Source of the DNA: Solibacteraceae bacterium
GTDB lineage: Bacteria > Acidobacteriota > Terriglobia > Bryobacterales > Bryobacteraceae
Reading direction: 5' to 3'
DNA: 64,000 bases
NCBI GenBank assembly: GCA_026984795.1
Contig: JALSRK010000016.1
Location: forward strand, 1-64,000
Part shown: positions 20,056 through 29,368 of the stretch, one piece after another
How positions within the stretch are numbered: position 1 is the stretch's first letter
Layout: each line of letters begins with the position of its first letter
Notes under the pieces: model-generated
Database searches by the model: none
Seen by the model: only the letters and a program-made list of their open reading frames with translations
Told to the model about the DNA's origin: nothing
Program-made: the position numbers and the translations under genes

Positions 20056-21854
20056 GCAGGAACCGGCGTGCCCCCGCCCGCGGCACCCCCAAGGGCCCGG
20101 CCCGCCGGGCGAGCGTTCTGGCGGCCGCGGCTCTCCTGCTTCTGAGTTCCTGCCGCTCCGCCGAAGAGCCCGCGGCCATCGACGGCCTGGTCGAGGACTT
20201 CGTTTTCTCCTCGCTGGCCATGTCGCCGGTCGCGGCCACCGGCGCCGGCTATCACGTCCACCACGGAGTGCGCCTGGACGAGCTGCTCGACGACATGAGC
20301 GAGCAGGCCATGGAGCGCCAGCGGCGATTCTACCGGGCGTTGCAGACGCGCCTCGAGGCGATCGACCCCGCCGCCCTCACGCCGCAGCAGCAGGCTGACT
20401 ACCAGATCCTCGCCGGCCAGATCGCTCTGGCGCTGCTCGAACTCGATACGATCCAGAGCTACCGCCACAACCCCACCGTATATGTCGAGCTCCTCGGCAC
20501 AGCCCTGTTCGATTGCTACAGCCGCGGGTACGCACCGCTCGAGGAACGCTTCGGGCACATCGCCGCGCGGCTCGAGAAAGCGCCGGCTCTGCTCGCGCAA
20601 GCCAAGACCAACCTGACGGATTCGCCGGCGATCTGGGCCAAGGTGGCCCGTGACGAACTGAAAGGCGTCGTACGGTTGGTGGACACGACGCTCCGGGAAG
20701 CGGCCCCCGGGAGCGTCTCCGATGACTACTCCGCGGCGGCGGAAAAAGCCCTCGCGGCGCTGCGGGACTTCGACCTGTTCTTGAAAGGCAAGCTGCCCCA
20801 GCAACAGGACACGTGGCGCCTGGGCGCGGAGAGATACGCGCAGAAGTTCCGCTATCAGCTCGCTACGGGCCTCACGCCGGAAGAGGTGCTCGCGGCGGCC
20901 GAGAAGGAGCTGGAGCGCGTCCGCCGCCAAATGTACAGGATCGCCGTCAGGCTGGAAGGTGGAGGGGGGAACGTGTCCGGCGAGGGTGGAAGAGAAGCCG
21001 TGATTCGCCGGGCGCTCGAGCGCATCGCCGCCCGCCACGCCACTCCAGAAACCTACTTCGACGAGGCGCGCCGGGACCTCGAGGAAGCGACCGGCTTCGT
21101 GCGCCAGCACGCCTTGGTGCCCCTGTTCGGGGTCGAGAACCTGAAGGTGATCGAGACCCCGGAGTTCATGCGCGGCATCTATTCCGTCGGCGGATTCAAC
21201 CCGGCGCCGCCGCTCGAGACCGAGTTGGGGGCCTACTACTGGCTCACGCCGATCCCCGACGATTGGCCGCCCGAGCGCATCGAGTCGAAACTGCGCGAGT
21301 ACAACTTCTACGGGCTGAAGCTGCTGACGATCCACGAAGCCATGCCGGGCCACTACGTGCAATTCCAGTACGCCGACCGGGTGACGCCGGAGCCGCGCCG
21401 CCTGCTGCGGGCCATTTGGGGCAACGGGCCGTACATCGAAGGCTGGGCCGTGTATGCCACGGAAATGATGCTCGACGAAGGGTATCTCGACTACTCTGAC
21501 GAACTCCGCTTGACCTTCCTCAAACAGGCCCTGCGGGTGCTGGCCAACGTGATCCTCGACATTCGCCTTCATACGAAGGGCATGACGGACGAAGAGGCGC
21601 TGTCGCTGATGATCCGCCGAACGTTCCAGGAACGCCAGGAAGCCGAGGCCAAGCTCGTCCGGGCAAAGCTCTCCTCTTGCCAACTGCCCACTTACTTCGT
21701 CGGCTGGCAGGCCTGGCGGAAGTTGCGGCGGCGGTACGAAAAAGAGGCGGGCGCCGGATTTTCCCTGGCGGGGTTTCACCGGCGGGCGCTCGAAACCGGG
21801 GCCGTGCCGCTGCCGGAGCTCGCCCGCCTGCTGCTCGGCCGGCCCCTGGATTGA
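20052..21854 (+). CDS. DUF885 family lipoprotein, predicted zinc carboxypeptidase
   Basis: A 600-aa protein with a basic N-terminus, a hydrophobic segment and a lipobox-like LLSSC (about residue 36), so probably an exported lipoprotein. The DUF885 signature is clear: HEAMPGHYVQ (HExxxxH-like zinc site) and, about 30 residues later, EGWAVYATEMMLDEGY. These proteins belong to the M32-like gluzincin fold and are found in many soil bacteria; a peptidase role is inferred. The N-terminal half is helical. Translation is coupled to the upstream gene. An antisense 785-codon open frame is a shadow. Confidence 0.85.
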   Translation: MSRNRRAPARGTPKGPARRASVLAAAALLLLSSCRSAEEPAAIDGLVEDFVFSSLAMSPVAATGAGYHVHHGVRLDELLDDMSEQAMERQRRFYRALQTRLEAIDPAALTPQQQADYQILAGQIALALLELDTIQSYRHNPTVYVELLGTALFDCYSRGYAPLEERFGHIAARLEKAPALLAQAKTNLTDSPAIWAKVARDELKGVVRLVDTTLREAAPGSVSDDYSAAAEKALAALRDFDLFLKGKLPQQQDTWRLGAERYAQKFRYQLATGLTPEEVLAAAEKELERVRRQMYRIAVRLEGGGGNVSGEGGREAVIRRALERIAARHATPETYFDEARRDLEEATGFVRQHALVPLFGVENLKVIETPEFMRGIYSVGGFNPAPPLETELGAYYWLTPIPDDWPPERIESKLREYNFYGLKLLTIHEAMPGHYVQFQYADRVTPEPRRLLRAIWGNGPYIEGWAVYATEMMLDEGYLDYSDELRLTFLKQALRVLANVILDIRLHTKGMTDEEALSLMIRRTFQERQEAEAKLVRAKLSSCQLPTYFVGWQAWRKLRRRYEKEAGAGFSLAGFHRRALETGAVPLPELARLLLGRPLD

Positions 21855-21920
21855 TCGCCGGGCCCCCCAGAGGCGCCGCGACGGGCGAATCACTGCTAGA
21901 ATTGGACTTCTCAGAGTATC

Positions 21921-22631
21921 ATGAAAGTCGCCGCCATTCTGCCGGCAGCCGGACTCGGAACCCGGATGCGGTCTCCCGAGCACGAGGGTACCAGCCGGAA
22001 GCAGTTCATGCTGCTGGACGGTTCCCCCATTCTGGTGCACACCGTACGCAAGTTCCTCGCCTGTCCGCTTGTCGATGAGATCATCGTGGCTCTGCGGACC
22101 GAAGACATCCGCTGGGTGGGCGAGATGATCGACCGCGAGCATCCGTCCAAGCCGATCCACCTTGTCGAAGGGGGCGACTCCCGGCAGGAATCGGTGCAGA
22201 ACGCTCTCGGTGCGGTCTCCGCCGGCATCGACCTCGTAGCCGTACACGACGCGGTACGCCCGTTCGTCGATCAGGAGATCCTCAGGAAAGTGATCGAGCA
22301 AGCCGGCGAGACCGGCGCCGCCATCGTGGGCATCGTCCCGGTGGACACGGTCAAGCAGGTCCATCTGAACAGGGTTCGGGCTACCTTGCCGCGGGACAAG
22401 CTGATCCTGACCCAGACGCCCCAGGTCTTCCGGCGCGACCTGCTGGTGCGGGCTTTCGACACAGCCAGAGCCGACGGATTCATCGGCACCGACGAATCCA
22501 GCCTTGTCGAGCGCCTCGAAGAGGTCGAGATCATCGTGATTCCGGGCAGCGACCGCAACATCAAGATCACCAAGCCCAGCGACATGGAGCTGGCCCGGTT
22601 CTTCCTGGCCGAGGAGCGGGCGCGCACATGA
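21921..22631 (+). CDS. ispD: 2-C-methyl-D-erythritol 4-phosphate cytidylyltransferase
   Basis: A 236-aa enzyme of the MEP isoprenoid pathway that joins CTP and methylerythritol phosphate. Motifs are ILPAAGLGTRM with GTSRKQFMLLDG (nucleotide site), VEGGDSRQESVQNAL, VHDAVRPFV, VPVDTVKQV and TQTPQVFRRDLL. A TAGAAT 18 nt upstream may be the -10 element. Full length. Confidence 0.95.
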   Translation: MKVAAILPAAGLGTRMRSPEHEGTSRKQFMLLDGSPILVHTVRKFLACPLVDEIIVALRTEDIRWVGEMIDREHPSKPIHLVEGGDSRQESVQNALGAVSAGIDLVAVHDAVRPFVDQEILRKVIEQAGETGAAIVGIVPVDTVKQVHLNRVRATLPRDKLILTQTPQVFRRDLLVRAFDTARADGFIGTDESSLVERLEEVEIIVIPGSDRNIKITKPSDMELARFFLAEERART

Positions 22632-23146
22632 ACCCGGCCGGGCCCAACACGGCGGACATGATGCGGTTCCGCGTGGGCTTCGGTTGGGATGTCCATCGCA
22701 CGGAACCCGGCGAGGCCATTATCATCGGCGGCGTGCCCATCCCGGCGCCCTTCCGTCTGGCGGGGCATTCGGACGCCGACGTGCTCTTGCACGCGATCAC
22801 CGACGCTGTCCTGGGGGCGGCCAATCTCGGCGACATCGGGATGCATTTCCCGGATACGGACCCGAAATGGCGGAACTCGGCCAGCGACGTCTTCCTGAAA
22901 CACGCCATCGAGCTGGCCGCAGCCCGCGGCTACCGGATCGTGAACGTGGATGCCACGGTCGTTCTCGAGCGCCCGAAACTGAAAGACTACCGGCGGCCGA
23001 TCCAGGAGAATATCTCCTCCGTCATGGGGCTGGACCGGGGCAGGGTCTCGGTGAAGTTCAAGACCGCGGAAAAGACCGGACCCGTGGGCGAGGGCCGCAG
23101 TGTCGAAGCCCAGGCGGTGGTGCTGTTGGTCAGTGGCGGCCAATAA
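22628..23146 (+). CDS. ispF: 2-C-methyl-D-erythritol 2,4-cyclodiphosphate synthase
   Basis: A 172-aa enzyme that cyclises the IspE product in the MEP pathway. The metal site is in VGFGWDVHR (usually GFDxH; here Trp precedes Asp) and GHSDADVLLHAITDAVLGAA; the C-terminal KFKTAEKTGPVGEG is standard. The first ten residues (MNPAGPNTAD) are an addition, and an internal ATG at residue 11 or 12 could be the true start, but the ATGA overlap with ispD favours 22628. The ispDF pair is a common arrangement. Confidence 0.95.
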   Translation: MNPAGPNTADMMRFRVGFGWDVHRTEPGEAIIIGGVPIPAPFRLAGHSDADVLLHAITDAVLGAANLGDIGMHFPDTDPKWRNSASDVFLKHAIELAAARGYRIVNVDATVVLERPKLKDYRRPIQENISSVMGLDRGRVSVKFKTAEKTGPVGEGRSVEAQAVVLLVSGGQ

Positions 23147-23161
23147 ACCGGCCCGTCCGCT

Positions 23162-24715
23162 TCACGGTAGATCCGCCGCCATGCGGCCGGCCAGGAAGGC
23201 GAACTCTACAATCCGCGCCAGGGCGGCGCAGTCCCAGTCAGCGTGAAATTCGTCCGTGGGCCGGTGGTAATCCCGGCTGAGATACGACCGCCAGAGCGCA
23301 GCCCCAGCGCTGTCCCGGCGTCCGGCCAACCGGGCCCCCATCCGGACCCGGTAAGCGGCCACCCCCGCTTGGACGAACCAGTATGGAGAGGCGCAGAAGC
23401 CGTTGTCTTGTCCCGAGCCGGATTCGATCGGGAGCCGGAGCCGGCGGGCGGCATCCCGGATCTGCGCCCACACGCCCGCATCGGCCGGCCCGGCAACCGC
23501 CACCGAGGCCGGCACCCCCACTGGCAGCAACGAATCGAAGGAAAGCAACAGGCGGGTCTTCTCGAGCGGCATGAGAGGATGCCGTACGTACCATCGCGAA
23601 CCAGCTTCGACCGGCTCTCCGGCGGTGACCGCCAGGAACAGCGCCGTCCGGGCGGGTTCCTTCTCGAGCGAGGCCCACAACCGCGCCAACTCGAGCAGCG
23701 CGGCGCAGCCCGTCGCATTGTCCACCGCCCCGTTGTAGACCCGATCCTCTCCCTCGGCCCGCGTGCCCAGATGGTCCCAGTGGGCCAGGAACACTACCGT
23801 CTCCTGCCGGCGTTCCGGTGCGCTGCCGGGGATCATGGCAACCGCGTTGGCGGACCGAAGGCGCCGTGTTACCAGTGGGATATGCATCTGAATCTCAAGT
23901 TTCAGGGGAAGTCGAAGCGGCTTCTGCGTGCTCTCCAGTTTCCACAGCGCTTCCGCCGAATGTCCCGCTCGCGTGAGCAGCCGCTGGCCGGCTTCCCACG
24001 ACAGCCAACCGGCGAAGCGGAGACCTGTCCGGGCGTCCTCTTCGAGACCCACGGCCTCCCTGCCCCACGTGGCGCGCACCGCCTCCCACGGGTAGCCGGA
24101 AGCTTCCTCGGAGTGGATGAGCAAGGTACCTGCGGCGCCGGCCCGGCGAGCTGCTTCGAGCTTCTGCCTCCAGGACAGGCGCCCGGAGCTTTTCCCGCCA
24201 GGGCTGCCCTTCTCGCGCCGGCCGGGAGGAGGCTCCGCGAACGCCACTACCACTTTGCCTTGGATCTTGGCGGCCCCCGGGGGATCGGCGGCGCTTTCGG
24301 AGCCGAAGCCGCCGGAGCCCACGAACACCAGCGGAGCCGACAGCGAGACCTCGCCGGCTTCCCGGGCGCCGGGAATCCCCACGAAATCCTCGAGCCAGAC
24401 AAGGTCGATCGGCTCTCCACCTCTCCCGCCACGAATGCGCAGGATGGCGCCCGCCCTTACCCGCACGCTCACGAGGGGAACCTCCTGGAAGTACGTTCCC
24501 TTCTCCCCGGCCGGTAGAGCGCCGGCAACGGCGAACTGGGAGGCAAGGTATTCCGCAGCCAGTCGGCCGCCGCGCGTCCCCGGCGCCCGCCCTTCCAGCA
24601 GGTCGTGGGCCAGGAAGCGCACGTGCGCCGCCAGACGTTGAGGAGAGGGCCGATCCGCCGGGCGCGCCGCCGGCAAGGCGGACAGTAGCGCCAAGAGCCA
24701 CAAGGAGCGTTTCAA
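23162..24715 (-). CDS. Exported M28-family peptidase-like protein with altered Glu-Glu pair
   Basis: A 517-aa protein with a signal peptide, an inserted PA-like domain (about 120-270), and a C-terminal M28 zinc-peptidase domain. Zinc-ligand blocks HWDHLG, DNATGCAALLELA and the late DYHRPTDEFH are retained, and LLSFDSLLP supplies the aspartate. The usual adjacent glutamates (GEExGLxGS) read AGEPVEAGS, so one of the pair is replaced by proline, and activity may be lost or changed. Start is a TTG at 24715 with a -10-like TAGACT 6 nt upstream, so probably leaderless. Convergent with ispF, 15 nt apart. Confidence 0.8.
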   Translation of the reverse strand: MKRSLWLLALLSALPAARPADRPSPQRLAAHVRFLAHDLLEGRAPGTRGGRLAAEYLASQFAVAGALPAGEKGTYFQEVPLVSVRVRAGAILRIRGGRGGEPIDLVWLEDFVGIPGAREAGEVSLSAPLVFVGSGGFGSESAADPPGAAKIQGKVVVAFAEPPPGRREKGSPGGKSSGRLSWRQKLEAARRAGAAGTLLIHSEEASGYPWEAVRATWGREAVGLEEDARTGLRFAGWLSWEAGQRLLTRAGHSAEALWKLESTQKPLRLPLKLEIQMHIPLVTRRLRSANAVAMIPGSAPERRQETVVFLAHWDHLGTRAEGEDRVYNGAVDNATGCAALLELARLWASLEKEPARTALFLAVTAGEPVEAGSRWYVRHPLMPLEKTRLLLSFDSLLPVGVPASVAVAGPADAGVWAQIRDAARRLRLPIESGSGQDNGFCASPYWFVQAGVAAYRVRMGARLAGRRDSAGAALWRSYLSRDYHRPTDEFHADWDCAALARIVEFAFLAGRMAADLP

Positions 24716-24721
24716 ATCCCC

Positions 24722-24727
24722 AGTCTA
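24722..24727 (-). promoter_or_regulatory. TAGACT -10-like element 6 nt before a TTG (possible leaderless promoter)
   Basis: Minus strand TAGACT, then ggggat, then the TTG at 24715. No Shine-Dalgarno fits. Confidence 0.4.
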
Positions 24728-24754
24728 GCGAAGGCCGCCCGGTGGCGCCCGCCG

Positions 24755-25477
24755 CTAGAGCGTGAGCCCGCCGTCGAGGACCAGCGCCTGGCCGGTGACG
24801 TAGTTGTCCGGCTCCAGGAAGAACCGCACCGCCCGTGCCACATCTTCGGGCCGGCCATACCGCGGGATGACGTCCTCGTCGAGGAACCGCTGGTACTTTC
24901 CCCGGGCGATGGAAGCTTCGGCCATCCCCGCGGCGTTGACCCCCGGGCAGATTACGTTCACCCGGATGTTCACGCGCCCCCGGCATTCTTTGGCCAGGAC
25001 ACGCGCCGCCTGCACCAGCGCGGCCTTTGGCGCGGCGTAGGCCGTGGATCCGGCGAAGACCGAAACCGCCTGCATCGTCGAGAACAGGACGATCGCACCC
25101 GGCGTGCCCGCTTCTTTCATCCGCCCGGCCGCCTCCCGGGCCAGCAGGAGCGGCCCCAGGAAGTTCACCTCGATCGACCGCCGCAGCGCCTCCTCGAACT
25201 CCTGCGGCCCCCCGGCCCGGGCCGGTATCCCAGCGAACACCACCAGCCCATAGAGCCGTGGCGCGGCATCCAGAAGACGGCTCCGGTCGGCCGCCCGGGT
25301 GATGTCAGCCTGGACGACCCTGCCCAGCTCCGCGAACTGCTGCGCGCGTTCGGCGTTGGAGCGGTAGGCGACTACCAGCTCGGCGCCCTCCTGGGCCAGG
25401 AGCCGCACCGACGCCGCCCCGAGGCCGCCGGAGCCGCCCACCAGGATCACCTGCCGGCCGCCCAGTGATTCAGCCAC
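24755..25477 (-). CDS. Short-chain dehydrogenase/reductase
   Basis: A 240-aa Rossmann enzyme: the cofactor motif VGGSGGLGAASVRLL (GxxxGxG), NAG-equivalent FAGIPARAG, catalytic Ser in LFSTMQA, Tyr-x3-Lys in YAAPK, and the closing VTGQALVLDGG. SDRs of this type reduce keto or 3-oxoacyl substrates with NAD(P)H; the substrate is unknown. Start GTG at 25477, overlapping the O-antigen ligase gene by 8 nt, so co-transcribed with it; a role in envelope sugar or lipid metabolism is possible but only from context. Confidence 0.8.
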   Translation of the reverse strand: MAESLGGRQVILVGGSGGLGAASVRLLAQEGAELVVAYRSNAERAQQFAELGRVVQADITRAADRSRLLDAAPRLYGLVVFAGIPARAGGPQEFEEALRRSIEVNFLGPLLLAREAAGRMKEAGTPGAIVLFSTMQAVSVFAGSTAYAAPKAALVQAARVLAKECRGRVNIRVNVICPGVNAAGMAEASIARGKYQRFLDEDVIPRYGRPEDVARAVRFFLEPDNYVTGQALVLDGGLTL

Positions 25478-26705
25478 GACTCACCTCCGCAGTCCTGCGT
25501 TCCCCGGCCCGAATCCACGCGTATCCGGCGCCCACCATTGCCAGAAAGATCGTCAGCACCTCGGTATCTCCCAGGTTCAGCTCGAACATCCCGGAGGTCA
25601 TGATCGCAATCACTCCGGCGCACGCCCCGTGCAGGTACCAGCGCTCGGTCTCTGGAGCCCGCCGCCGGGCCCGCCAGAAGTCCCGCAAGCCGCGCACCAG
25701 GAACCAGACCAGGAACAGCATCGCCGGAATGCCGCGCTCGGCGGCATAGTGCAAGTAGATGTTGTGCAAGTGCCCGTACCAGCCCTCGGGCAACGGCCGC
25801 GGCACGTCTTCCGGGACGTACTCCTTGAAGTGCATGCCGACGTGCTCCGGCCCCAGGCCCAGCAGCGGATGGGCCTGGATCATCCGCAACCCGGTCCGGA
25901 AGGTGACCACACGGTGTCGGTTCGAATCGACATCGCCGTGCGGTCGCACCAGCGAGACGACCCGGTTCCGCAAGGACGCCGGGCCGACGGCCAGGACGAC
26001 GGCGATTGCCACGGGCATGGCAGGAATCAAGCGCCGGTTCCAGAACCAGAGCAGGTACACCACACCTACGAAAACCCCCAGCCAGGTGTTCCGGGTAAAT
26101 CCCAGCACGATCGCCGCGGAGAGGATGGCGCCCGCAGCCAAGGCGAGCAGCAAGCGGCGGCCTCTCGGACGGGCAAACAGCACCCAGGAGGCCAGCAGCA
26201 GGAACACGAGCATCATCTCGCCCCCGAACGTTTGCCAATGCGACATGAAGCCGGTGATGCGCGCCGCTACGTAGTACACATAGAAGGACGTGCCGATCTC
26301 GCGCGCTTCCCGCCATTTCCAGGCGAATTGCCCGAGCGCCACCACCGCCGAGGCCGACGCCGCCGCCGACCATGCCAACACGAGCCGGGTGACATATTCC
26401 CGGCGCGCCAGCGCCGTATAAACGACGGGCAAGATGAGAAACACGTAGAACTTCCGGATTTGAGGCCACCCGGCGGCCGGATCCTCGGCGAATGCCAGCG
26501 ACACGAGGGTGGCGGCCATGAACAGCGCCAGAGGCAGCTTCACCCGCGGCAGGCTGAGCCCCAGGCGCGAAACCAGCAGCGCCACCACGGCCAGCCCAAG
26601 CAGGATCTGGCTGGCGGCGATGGATATCAGCGGGCCGATCGCCGCCCCGAACGACAGCGCAACGGCGGCACGGCGCAGCTGTTCCTGGCGTAACTCGAAA
26701 AACAT
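25470..26705 (-). CDS. O-antigen ligase/polymerase family (Wzy_C) membrane protein
   Basis: A 411-aa protein with about 11 hydrophobic segments. The Wzy_C signature is the periplasmic loop with LLGLGPEHVG followed by HLHNIYLHYAAERGIPAML. Such proteins either ligate O-antigen to lipid A-core (WaaL) or polymerise repeat units (Wzy); sequence alone does not tell. The ATG at 26705 is the only good start. Neighbouring kdsD, gmd, fcl and the ABC-2 permease fit an envelope polysaccharide. Followed immediately by the SDR gene. Confidence 0.8.
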   Translation of the reverse strand: MFFELRQEQLRRAAVALSFGAAIGPLISIAASQILLGLAVVALLVSRLGLSLPRVKLPLALFMAATLVSLAFAEDPAAGWPQIRKFYVFLILPVVYTALARREYVTRLVLAWSAAASASAVVALGQFAWKWREAREIGTSFYVYYVAARITGFMSHWQTFGGEMMLVFLLLASWVLFARPRGRRLLLALAAGAILSAAIVLGFTRNTWLGVFVGVVYLLWFWNRRLIPAMPVAIAVVLAVGPASLRNRVVSLVRPHGDVDSNRHRVVTFRTGLRMIQAHPLLGLGPEHVGMHFKEYVPEDVPRPLPEGWYGHLHNIYLHYAAERGIPAMLFLVWFLVRGLRDFWRARRRAPETERWYLHGACAGVIAIMTSGMFELNLGDTEVLTIFLAMVGAGYAWIRAGERRTAEVSRG

Positions 26706-26776
26706 AATCCGAGTGGGGACCTTCAGTATGCCAGAATAAAGTGAGTACTCGGGGAGCGGGACACGGAGAAGCCGCC

Positions 26777-27274
26777 ATGGAGATCTACATCTTGCGCCAC
26801 GGGATCGCCGAGGCCCGTGGAGCCTGGACGAACGACGCCGACCGCGCCCTGGTTCCCGAGGGGAAAAAGAAGCTGAAGGCGGTCCTCCGGGTGGCGAAAG
26901 CCGCCGGCGTGGGACCGGTGCAGATCCTTACAAGCCCTTACCGCAGGGCTTTGGAAACCGCCGAGATCGCCGCCGAGGAACTCGGCTGCGAGGGCAAACC
27001 GATCCGCTGCGACGCCCTCCGGCCCGGCTCGGAACCCGAAGAGGTCTGGGCCGAAATCCGCGGCTTCAAGCCCGGCGAGCAGATCCTGCTGAGCGGCCAC
27101 GAGCCGCTGCTGAGCCATCTGGCCGCTTTCTTGCTGGGCGCGCCGTCTCTGCGGATCGACTTGAAGAAAGGCTCACTGTTGCGGATCGAGATGGACCGCT
27201 TCGGCGTGCAGCCGCGGGGCGTCTTGCGGTGGTATCTCACCCCGAAGCTCGCCGTGGCGGCGTGCAAGACCTGA
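26777..27274 (+). CDS. sixA: SixA-like phosphohistidine phosphatase (histidine phosphatase family)
   Basis: A 165-aa protein with the RHG motif ([11 protein letters not shown]) and the second catalytic histidine in [18 protein letters not shown]. SixA dephosphorylates the phosphohistidine of HPt domains or of PtsN-type proteins; in other bacteria homologues have unknown targets. Start is the ATG at 26777 with GGAG 8 nt upstream; an upstream GTG open frame is not supported. It lies 46 nt before gmd. Confidence 0.85.
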   Translation: MEIYILRHGIAEARGAWTNDADRALVPEGKKKLKAVLRVAKAAGVGPVQILTSPYRRALETAEIAAEELGCEGKPIRCDALRPGSEPEEVWAEIRGFKPGEQILLSGHEPLLSHLAAFLLGAPSLRIDLKKGSLLRIEMDRFGVQPRGVLRWYLTPKLAVAACKT

Positions 27275-27320
27275 CCGGCCCGGGAAGGAGACCGGCATCC
27301 AGGTTCATGGAACGAGAGGA

Positions 27321-28376
27321 ATGAGCGAAACGAGAATCGCACTACTGACGGGGATCACCGGCCAGGACGGTTCGTACCTGACCCGCCTGTTGCTGGAGAA
27401 AGGCTACATCGTGCACGGCATCATGCGCCGCGCCTCAACTTTCAACACCGACCGGCTCGACGAGATCTACACCGATCCTCACGAGTCCGGCGCGCGCCTC
27501 CTGCTCCATTACGGGGACCTCACGGACGCCACCGGCTTGCGCCGCATCCTGCAGAAGACGCGTCCCCAAGAGATCTACAACCTCGGCGCCCAGTCACACG
27601 TCCGGGTCTCCTTCGAGCAACCCGAATACACGGCCGATACCGTGGCCACCGGGACGTTGCGCTTGCTGGAGGCCGTCCGGGACTACTGCGACCTCACGGG
27701 CAACCAAGTCCGCTTCTACCAGGCGGGCTCCTCGGAGATGTTCGGCGCCTCGCCGCCGCCGCAGAACGAGAAAACGCCCTTCTACCCCCGAAGCCCCTAC
27801 GCGGTGAGCAAGACCGCCGCCCATTGGTATGCCGTCAACTACCGCGAAGCCTACGGCCTGTTCGTTTCGAACGGCATTCTCTTCAATCACGAGTCTCCCC
27901 TCCGCGGCGAGACCTTCGTCACCCGAAAGATCACCCGGGCCATCGGGCGGATCGTCAACGGGCTCCAGAAGAAGCTCTACCTCGGGAACCTCGACGCCCG
28001 GCGCGACTGGGGCTTCGCCGGGGACTACGTGGAGGCTATGTGGCTGATGCTCCAACAAGACGAGCCGGACGACTACGTGGTGGCCACCGGCGAGGCGCAT
28101 TCGGTCAGGGAGTTCCTCGAAGCGGCGTTCGGGCATGTCAACCTCGACTGGAAAGATTTCGTCGAGCACGATCCGCGTTACTTGCGGCCGACCGAAGTGG
28201 ATTTCCTTCTCGGCGACGCGTCGAAGGCCCGAGAGAAGCTCGGCTGGAAGCCCCGCGTCGGCTTCCGCGAGCTGGTGCGCATGATGGTCGAGGCCGACTT
28301 GGAGCTCGCCGAGCGCGAACGCGTCCTGGCCGAGGCCGGCCACCGCATCGCGTTCCGCGGCGCGGCCACCCGCTAA
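27321..28376 (+). CDS. gmd: GDP-mannose 4,6-dehydratase
   Basis: A 351-aa SDR-fold enzyme that makes GDP-4-keto-6-deoxymannose. Motifs: [19 protein letters not shown] (NADP site), the catalytic threonine/serine region [32 protein letters not shown] (Tyr-x3-Lys) and [22 protein letters not shown], all diagnostic for Gmd. An AGAGGA touches the ATG. It forms an operon with fcl (23 nt gap) to supply GDP-L-fucose for glycans. Confidence 0.95.
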   Translation: MSETRIALLTGITGQDGSYLTRLLLEKGYIVHGIMRRASTFNTDRLDEIYTDPHESGARLLLHYGDLTDATGLRRILQKTRPQEIYNLGAQSHVRVSFEQPEYTADTVATGTLRLLEAVRDYCDLTGNQVRFYQAGSSEMFGASPPPQNEKTPFYPRSPYAVSKTAAHWYAVNYREAYGLFVSNGILFNHESPLRGETFVTRKITRAIGRIVNGLQKKLYLGNLDARRDWGFAGDYVEAMWLMLQQDEPDDYVVATGEAHSVREFLEAAFGHVNLDWKDFVEHDPRYLRPTEVDFLLGDASKAREKLGWKPRVGFRELVRMMVEADLELAERERVLAEAGHRIAFRGAATR

Positions 28377-28399
28377 CCAGGAGGTCGCTGGAGGCCAAC

Positions 28400-29368
28400 A
28401 TGGAAAAAGAGGCAAGAATCTATGTTGCCGGCCACCGGGGCATGGTTGGGTCGGCGATCGTGCGGCAGCTTCGACAAAACGGCTTCACCAACTTGCTGCT
28501 GCGGACTCGCGAAGAGTTGGACCTGACCCGGCAGACCGACGTGGAAGCCTTTTTCCGCGATCGGCGCCCCGACTACGTGTTCCTGGCCGCCGCCCGGGTG
28601 GGTGGGATCCACGCCAACCGCACCTACCCGGCCGATTTCATTTACAACAATCTCGCCATCCAGACCAACGTCATCGACGCCGCCTCGCGGTACGGCGTCC
28701 GGAAACTTCTGTTCCTGGGCTCCTCGTGCATCTACCCGCGGGAATCGCCCCAGCCGATCAAGGAAGAATACCTGCTTGCCGGCCCGCTCGAAGAGACCAA
28801 CCAGTGGTACGCCGTCGCCAAGATCGCCGGGCTCATGATGGTCCAGGCATACCGCCGCCAGTACGGCTTCCACGGCATCAGCCTGATGCCGACGAACCTT
28901 TACGGGCCTGGCGACAACTTCGACCTCGCCACCTCGCACGTCCTGCCCGCGTTGCTGCGCAAGTTCCACGACGCCGCCGCCGAAGGGCGCCCGGAAGTCA
29001 CCGTCTGGGGAAGTGGGAGACCGCGCCGCGAATTCCTCTACGTCGACGATCTCGCCGAAGCGGCGGTCTTCCTCATGGAGGAATATGACGCCGAAGAGAT
29101 CGTCAACGTCGGCGCGGGCAAAGACATCTCCATCGCCGAACTGGCGGAGCTGATCGCCGAGACCACCGGATACCAGGGGCGCATCGTCTACGACACGTCG
29201 ATGCCGGACGGAACCCCGAGGAAACTGCTGGATATCTCCCGCCTTACTGCACTGGGCTGGAAGCCGAGGACCAGTTTGCGGGAGGGAATCCGGAAAACTT
29301 ACGAATGGTTCCTCTCGGAGGCCGAGCCGCCTGAGCGGAGACGGTCCGGCGCCGGATCTCTATTTTGA
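28400..29368 (+). CDS. fcl: GDP-L-fucose synthase
   Basis: A 322-aa epimerase-reductase that turns the Gmd product into GDP-L-fucose. Motifs: [38 protein letters not shown], the catalytic SSCIYPR and YAVAKIAGL (Tyr-x3-Lys), and [20 protein letters not shown]. The ATG at 28400 has GGAGG upstream; the open frame before it runs through gmd and is rejected. Its end overlaps the convergent sulfatase-like gene by 9 nt. Confidence 0.95.
   Translation: MEKEARIYVAGHRGMVGSAIVRQLRQNGFTNLLLRTREELDLTRQTDVEAFFRDRRPDYVFLAAARVGGIHANRTYPADFIYNNLAIQTNVIDAASRYGVRKLLFLGSSCIYPRESPQPIKEEYLLAGPLEETNQWYAVAKIAGLMMVQAYRRQYGFHGISLMPTNLYGPGDNFDLATSHVLPALLRKFHDAAAEGRPEVTVWGSGRPRREFLYVDDLAEAAVFLMEEYDAEEIVNVGAGKDISIAELAELIAETTGYQGRIVYDTSMPDGTPRKLLDISRLTALGWKPRTSLREGIRKTYEWFLSEAEPPERRRSGAGSLF

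Noticed and set aside
20007-22364. 785-codon minus-strand frame opposite the DUF885 gene and ispD
   Set aside because: Codon-bias shadow; both plus-strand genes have conserved motifs and coupled starts.
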